Assembly (NCBI RefSeq): GCF_011397635.1 | Contig: NC_064770.1 | Location: 8,084,826 to 8,148,825, forward strand | Direction of reading: 5' to 3' | DNA: 64,000 nt | From: Epinephelus fuscoguttatus | Taxonomy: Eukaryota > Chordata > Actinopteri > Perciformes > Serranidae | Shown: positions 63,268 through 64,000 of the stretch, in pieces | Numbering within the stretch: position 1 is the first letter of the stretch | How the letters are laid out: each line of letters starts with the position of its first letter | Notes under the pieces: model-generated | What the model saw: the letters and a program-made list of their open reading frames with translations, nothing else | Databases searched by the model: none | Told to the model about the DNA's origin: nothing | Made by a program: the position numbers and the translations under genes

Positions 63268-64000
63268 GTGTGTTTGAGTTTTTAAATATATCATTATAGT
63301 TCATGTACAGCAGTTCTTTATAGACTGCTTTGTGAAAGTGACTTCAGCTTACGCCATAAATTAGTCGCCGTCCTGGTGCCATGTTGTGCTGTTTTAGAAT
63401 CAAGTTGCTAACGCGTGAAAAATATGTGAATTTAAGATAACACTATGTATGTAAATGATATGCACTGGTTAGAAGAACAAACACAGGGCGGGTATGGTAC
63501 ATTAGAGCCCTCCCCTTCATTCGGCATACATCCAGTAATAAGATGTGATTATTTAAATAAAATGTGAACGTAGATAACTGCCATGCCTCTTATGGGTAAT
63601 TGAAATTAACCGTGGGTGTATAATTGGTTTGTACCTGCTACAACAATGAAGAGATTTTAACTTTAGACTCATGTCTTCAATTCGGCATACATCTAGTACC
63701 AAATTTGTCTTTTTATGATGAAAAAAAAACAAAACTGAACTAATATAACTAGATTGCTTCAACAGAGCCACCAGTCAGAATACGATGCAAACACAATGTA
63801 CAGTGAAACAACATAGTTCATGTTGGATGATGTAGATGCCAATCTTTAGAGGACCTTAAATAATCTGTTCAATTAATCAAATGTCTGTCTTAAACTAGTC
63901 TGGCACATTTGATATGCAGGCATCATTAAAAAGATGAATATAGGAGTTATGTTTTGTTATTATTCACTATTTCTTGTTAACTAGCAGTTTATTTGCGTTC
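63268..64000 (+). other. mettl23: Start of METTL23 intron 1
   Basis: Follows donor GTGTGT. AT-rich, no second exon recognised. A 20-bp-class direct repeat containing 'ttcggcatacat' occurs at 63516-63537 and 63674-63698. Confidence 0.65.

Overview
This window is vertebrate nuclear DNA and almost certainly comes from a ray-finned (teleost, probably percomorph) fish. Coding sequence is split into short exons with GT/AG introns. About 2 kb of coding sequence sits in 64 kb, and the non-coding part is crowded with diverged Tc1, hAT, Harbinger-like and tRNA-SINE remnants and (CA)n microsatellites of the kind seen in teleost introns. Three conserved genes were recognised: MXRA7 (minus), JMJD6 (minus) and the first coding exon of METTL23 (plus). 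Their order matches what I recall of human 17q25 (MXRA7-JMJD6-METTL23), so this is an ordinary conserved-synteny block.

Layout. 1-4982: region downstream of MXRA7 with its likely 3'UTR and several repeats, including a TAA-flanked Harbinger-type MITE (2774-3373). 4983-43104: MXRA7, four coding exons (42874-43104, 21290-21809, 18858-18957, 4983-5097) that join in phase to 321 codons plus stop; introns of about 21, 2.3 and 13.8 kb hold nearly all the mobile elements. 43105-about 45450: MXRA7 promoter side and intergenic DNA. 48038-62580: JMJD6, six coding exons that join in phase to 403 residues, the same length as the human protein, with all Fe(II) and 2-oxoglutarate ligands at human numbering. 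62581-63162: compact 582-bp bidirectional promoter with three ATTGG (inverted CCAAT) boxes. 63163-63267: METTL23 exon 1; the rest of that gene lies beyond the window.

The repeats are the most informative non-genic content. Clear cases include: a 1516-bp hAT element with an 8-bp CTTTAAAG target duplication; an 847-bp TTAA-flanked element with a second, internal long inverted repeat; a 1162-bp CAGTCC-ended element; three insertions of one tRNA-headed SINE, each with a 10-14 bp target duplication and a GAAT-rich tail; a second SINE family with a 14-bp duplication; two MITEs interrupted by other repeats; a perfect 85-bp tandem duplication; and several diverged AT-rich minisatellites, one of which reverses orientation. 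A 42-bp minisatellite inside MXRA7 exon 2 encodes a VPEP-rich repeat and expands the protein.

I found no sign of a bacterial-type system, CRISPR array, virus or new multi-gene module. All coordinates come from reading the sequence by eye; family names for repeats are from memory and no database search was possible.
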